A stretch of DNA of 64,000 bases from Zhihengliuella flava. GTDB lineage: Bacteria; Actinomycetota; Actinomycetes; Actinomycetales; Micrococcaceae. Under the pieces are notes generated by a model. It saw nothing but the letters and a program-made list of their open reading frames with translations. It was not told the origin of the DNA and searched no databases. The stretch covers positions 1,364,001-1,428,000 of the forward strand of contig NZ_JADOTZ010000001.1 of assembly GCF_015751895.1 (NCBI RefSeq), in the 5' to 3' direction. The position numbers and the translations under genes were made by a program. Of this stretch, positions 61,507 to 64,000 are shown one piece after another. How positions within the stretch are numbered: position 1 is the stretch's first letter; each line of letters begins with the position of its first letter.

Positions 61507-61520
61507 CAACCAAGTGGTTG
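61507..61520. promoter_or_regulatory. ArsR-type operator
   Basis: CAACCA-AG-TGGTTG, a perfect dyad 22 bp before the ArsR-family start, flanked by AT-rich sequence. CAACCA/TGGTTG dyads are the usual operator for ArsR regulators paired with SRPBCC proteins, so autoregulation is likely. Confidence 0.7.
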
Positions 61521-61542
61521 AATAATCCGGAGGGAGGCAGCC

Positions 61543-61938
61543 ATGAATCCGCGGAGTACGCAGCCACGTGAACACGCCCAGGGGGCACAGCAGAACGCTG
61601 CGCCCGCCGATGACCTCACGGAGGAGCAGGTCAATCGGATCTTTCGCGCTCTCGCCGATGCCACGCGCCGGGACATCGTCCGGCGCACCCTCACGCGGGA
61701 AGCCACCATCTCCCAACTGGCGGGTGACTACGACATGTCTTTCGCCGCCGTCCAGAAACACGTCACGGCGCTGGTTGCCGCAGAACTGATCATCAAGGAA
61801 GCCCGGGGGCGCGAACGCGTGATCCGGGGCAACCCTCAGCGCATCGCACGGGTCCGCGAGCTCCTCGGCGAGTTTGAACAGATCTGGCGCGGCCGGATGG
61901 ACCGCATGGATGCGCTCTTTGCAGAAGAAAGGCCCTAG
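61543..61938 (+). CDS. ArsR-family transcriptional regulator
   Basis: 131 aa. Winged helix with IFRALADATRRDIVRRTLTREATISQLAGDYDMSFAAVQKHV across residues 33-75, KEARGRERVIRGNP wing. No metal-binding Cys cluster, so it belongs to the non-metal group that controls SRPBCC/glyoxalase partners. GGAGGGAGG precedes the ATG; four bases separate its stop from the tandem-SRPBCC gene. Confidence 0.9.
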   Translation: MNPRSTQPREHAQGAQQNAAPADDLTEEQVNRIFRALADATRRDIVRRTLTREATISQLAGDYDMSFAAVQKHVTALVAAELIIKEARGRERVIRGNPQRIARVRELLGEFEQIWRGRMDRMDALFAEERP

Positions 61939-61942
61939 CGCC

Positions 61943-62938
61943 ATGCCACTGACAGGATTCACCACCAACGCAGAAGAGCTCACGCTCACCATCACTGCCG
62001 AATTCCCGGTGCCGGTGAAGCGCCTCTGGGACGCCTACATGGACCCGCGCCAGTTGGAAAAGTTCTGGGGTCCACCCACGTACCCCGCCACGTTTACGCG
62101 CCACGACGCCTTTCCGGGCGGGCTAAGCACGTACGTGATGACCGGGCCGGAGGGGGACACGCACGGCGGGTACTGGGAATGGCTGACGCTCGACGCGCCC
62201 CACTCCTTCTCCTACCTGGACGGATTCCTCACCCCGGACGGCCAGCGCAACACGGATTTGCCGACCACGCGGAACACATTCACCTTTGAGGCCACTGCCA
62301 GCGGCTCCCGGCTGAGGGAGGTCTCCCACTTCAACTCGGCAGAGGAGCTGGAACAACTCGTCGCCATGGGCATGGAGGAAGGTACGCGCGAGGCCATGGG
62401 CCAGATCGACGACGTCGTGGCCGACCTGAAGTCCTTCGCCGCCGAGCGCGGCACGCAGCCGCAGCTGATCGGCGACACGCAGCTGCGCGTCTCCCGCATC
62501 ATCCGGGGCAGCGCCGAGCAGGTGTGGCGCGCACACGTGGAGGCGGACCTGATGACCCGCTGGATGCTGGGGCCGGACGGCTGGACCATGCCGGTGTGCG
62601 AGCCGGCCGCAGAGGTCGGCGACACGTACCGCTACGAGTGGGAGAACGACGACGCCACGCAGCGGTTCGGCTTCACCGGGGAGGTGCTGGAGGCGGAGGC
62701 TCCGTACCGCCTAGTCACCACGGAGCGCATGCTCTCCCTCGCGGGGATGCCGGAGGGGTCGGATTCGTCCGCGACCACGCAGAATGAGATGACGCTGACG
62801 CCGGTCGAGTCGGGCACGCTGCTCACCACGCTTATCACCTACCCGGACGCCAAGACCCGCGAGGAAGTCCTGGCCACGGGCATGGTGGACGGGATGGAGC
62901 TCAGCTACGCCCGGCTCGAGTCGGCGGTGCTCCCCTAA
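61943..62938 (+). CDS. Tandem SRPBCC (AHSA1) protein
   Basis: 331 aa with two START-like domains: residues 15-170 (FPVPVKRLWDAYMDPRQLEKFWGPPTYPATF as the start, GGYWEWLTLDAPHSFSYLDGF) and 180-331 (LRVSRIIRGSAEQVWRAHVEADLMTRWMLGPDG). The ATG at 61943 lies just behind the ArsR gene and uses AAAGG. Fused pairs of this kind are regulated by the neighbouring ArsR protein; ligand unknown. Confidence 0.86.
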   Translation: MPLTGFTTNAEELTLTITAEFPVPVKRLWDAYMDPRQLEKFWGPPTYPATFTRHDAFPGGLSTYVMTGPEGDTHGGYWEWLTLDAPHSFSYLDGFLTPDGQRNTDLPTTRNTFTFEATASGSRLREVSHFNSAEELEQLVAMGMEEGTREAMGQIDDVVADLKSFAAERGTQPQLIGDTQLRVSRIIRGSAEQVWRAHVEADLMTRWMLGPDGWTMPVCEPAAEVGDTYRYEWENDDATQRFGFTGEVLEAEAPYRLVTTERMLSLAGMPEGSDSSATTQNEMTLTPVESGTLLTTLITYPDAKTREEVLATGMVDGMELSYARLESAVLP

Positions 62939-62970
62939 CCGGCAGCACCCGCGCAGGCACCCAACCCCTG

Positions 62971-63074
62971 CGAGTTTCCCCGTATTTGCGCGACTTACGG
63001 CACGAGCCGGCTGCATCACCCCTTGTCAGCCGGCACCAGCCGATCGGCCGCAGCCCCAAATACGGGGAAACTCG
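62971..63074. repeat. 104-bp inverted-repeat element with CCCCG core
   Basis: CGAGTTTCCCCGTATTTG (62971-62988) and its exact inverse CAAATACGGGGAAACTCG (63057-63074) enclose 68 bp, within which GCCGGCTG and CAGCCGGC form another stem. The 18-bp arms are perfect. It stands between convergent genes, so it may also end transcription, but the arms resemble the CCCCG elements at 59.2 and 60.7 kb. Confidence 0.72.
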
Positions 63075-63079
63075 TGCGC

Positions 63080-63400
63080 TCAGGCCCGCGGCAGGAGTGA
63101 CAGCCCCAACTGTTGCACCCCGACCACGTGCTCAACGGCGCCGCCTGCGTCACCCTCGAACCTCAACGGCCCCGCAAAGCAGACCGGCAGCGCCGGGTAC
63201 TGCTCGCGGGCCCGCAAGAAATCTGCGGCCAGCGCTCCGCTGATGTCCAGCACGTACGCCCGCTGGCTGTCGACGTCATCGGTCGCCTCCGCGATCACGC
63301 GCACGGCGAGGAGGTCGGCCCGCGGCACTCCCGGGGCTGAGACCACAGCGCCTCCTGTCCGCACCTCTTGCACCATGCCGCGGTCAGAAACGTAGGCCAT
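63080..63400 (-). CDS. Small hypothetical protein, paralog of the next upstream gene
   Basis: 106 aa, unrecognised family. The second half reads PVCFAGPLRFEGDAGGAVEHVV, echoing VMFAGPVRQDAAGRAYVHAQ in the neighbouring gene, so the two are distant tandem paralogs. The mixture of short strands could be an OB-like barrel. The ATG at 63400 has GAGGGGAG six bases upstream and overlaps the end of the upstream gene by 17 bp. Confidence 0.6.
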   Translation of the reverse strand: MAYVSDRGMVQEVRTGGAVVSAPGVPRADLLAVRVIAEATDDVDSQRAYVLDISGALAADFLRAREQYPALPVCFAGPLRFEGDAGGAVEHVVGVQQLGLSLLPRA

Positions 63401-63677
63401 CACGCACTCCCCTCGGCCCCGCGAGCACCGTCACTGGGATCCCAAACTCCTGGGCATGTACGTACGCGCGACCAGCCGCATCCTGACGTACCGGGCCGGC
63501 GAACATCACGGCGACGCCAGCTAGCGAACCCACCATCGGTTCCACCGCGTCCACAGATTCAGGCGGAACGAGGAGCGTGTAGCGGCAACCCTGCACCTCA
63601 ACATCCACGTGCGCCAGCGCAGCGCCGTCACGCAGATCGGCTCTGAGAATCTCGCCGCAAGCATGCACATAATCCAC
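63384..63677 (-). CDS. Small hypothetical protein, paralog of the downstream gene
   Basis: 97 aa from the GTG at 63677, chosen because AGGAGGG lies nine bases upstream; the frame stays open further to 63803. Sequence features: ADLRDGAALAHVDVEVQG, YTLLVPPESVDAVEPMVG and VAVMFAGPVRQDAAGRAYVH. No family recognised. Two-gene operon with the overlapping paralog, divergent from the S9 peptidase. Confidence 0.6.
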   Translation of the reverse strand: MDYVHACGEILRADLRDGAALAHVDVEVQGCRYTLLVPPESVDAVEPMVGSLAGVAVMFAGPVRQDAAGRAYVHAQEFGIPVTVLAGPRGVRDGLRF

Positions 63678-63831
63678 GGCCGAACCACCCTCCTGCATGC
63701 CATCTGCGCCCGGTCTACGCCCCATCTGCGCCCCGATGCACCACATCTCAGCCCGCGTCAGCAGCGCATCACATGAGACGTTTTCGGTAAACCCTAGCTC
63801 CACCCGCCCGCACCGTGGCAGGATGTGTCCC

Positions 63832-64000
63832 GTGGCACATACTCAACAATCGTTTCAGAAGTCCAGCGGCCCCGACGTCTTCGCCGACCTCGACGCGTTC
63901 ATCGAACTCCCCCGCCTCGGCGGGCTGACACTCAACGACGCCGGCACGCGCCTGGTCACCACCGTCAGCACCCTCAACGAGGAGCGCACCCAGTACGTCA
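63832..64000 (+). CDS. S9 family peptidase, N-terminus only
   Basis: The first 56 codons of a protein running off the right edge. FADLDAFIELPRLGGLTLNDAGTRLV and TVSTLNEERTQYV match the start of the propeller of prolyl-oligopeptidase/acylaminoacyl-peptidase type enzymes. The GTG at 63832 follows CAGGAT by seven bases with no Shine-Dalgarno site, so the mRNA may be leaderless. The catalytic domain is outside the window. Confidence 0.75.
   Translation, partial: MAHTQQSFQKSSGPDVFADLDAFIELPRLGGLTLNDAGTRLVTTVSTLNEERTQYV

Noticed and set aside
1-64000. tRNA genes, rRNA, CRISPR arrays or complete insertion sequences
   Set aside because: Looked for TTCGAATC-type T-loops, regularly spaced direct repeats and transposase motifs; none was convincing.

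Overview
The window is very GC-rich, densely coded DNA from an actinobacterium. Mycothione reductase and a DinB-fold, mycothiol-dependent-type enzyme point to mycothiol chemistry. A DtxR/IdeR-type iron box, GTG/TTG starts and TANNNT-type leaderless promoters fit the same group. The choline oxidase is extremely close, from memory, to the Arthrobacter globiformis enzyme, so Micrococcaceae is the best guess. I saw no rRNA, tRNA, CRISPR array or complete insertion sequence. The window looks like ordinary chromosome with many small catabolic and transport operons. It opens inside one gene (a BCCT transporter) and closes inside another (an S9 peptidase).

Layout. 0-5.6 kb: BCCT transporter, then a nagK-nagB-nagA amino-sugar operon with a divergent GntR/UTRA regulator and a DasR-like operator. 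5.6-15.2 kb: membrane proteins, a secreted 5'-nucleotidase with an SLH-like tail, two DUF202 proteins, a thioesterase, a Rieske ferredoxin/reductase pair, a LigB-type dioxygenase behind a large palindrome, a Pth2-like protein and a SurA-like lipoprotein. 15.3-19.7 kb: galT-galK divergent from a DeoR regulator followed by galE. 19.7-20.2 kb: a non-coding interval rich in hairpins. 20.2-24.9 kb: a malonate island (malonyl-CoA decarboxylase joined in frame to malonyl-CoA synthetase, then madL-madM) with a divergent GntR/FCD regulator. 25-28 kb: a mycothiol-dependent-type isomerase, and an acyl-CoA dehydrogenase plus SDR pair resembling alicyclic acid degradation.

28-46 kb: a BNR-repeat lipoprotein with a small membrane protein; a TetR-regulated DHA2 drug exporter; DUF805, FAH and HAD proteins; a YcnI/PepSY copper-type pair; a K+ channel; an SDR; a CitE-like lyase with an MFS carrier; malic enzyme; and a TetR-controlled operon pairing a YhgE/Pip membrane protein with an ABC-ATPase-like protein whose Walker A lysine is missing. 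46-51.2 kb: a choline-to-glycine-betaine operon (BCCT importer, betaine aldehyde dehydrogenase, choline oxidase). 52-56 kb: a siderophore ABC importer behind the iron box. 56-64 kb: mycothione reductase, a Nudix hydrolase, small oxidoreductase and SRPBCC proteins, an ArsR-SRPBCC operon, two secreted or lipoproteins of unknown role, two tandem paralogous small unknown genes and the start of an S9 peptidase. Three intergenic inverted-repeat elements with a CCCCG core lie in the last 5 kb.

The main points for a second look are the decarboxylase-synthetase fusion, the 82-bp inverted-repeat elements, the hairpin-rich interval after galE, the degenerate ATPase/YhgE operon, the recoded SLH module and the tandem small paralogs near the right end. 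No wholly new multi-gene defence or mobile system could be supported.
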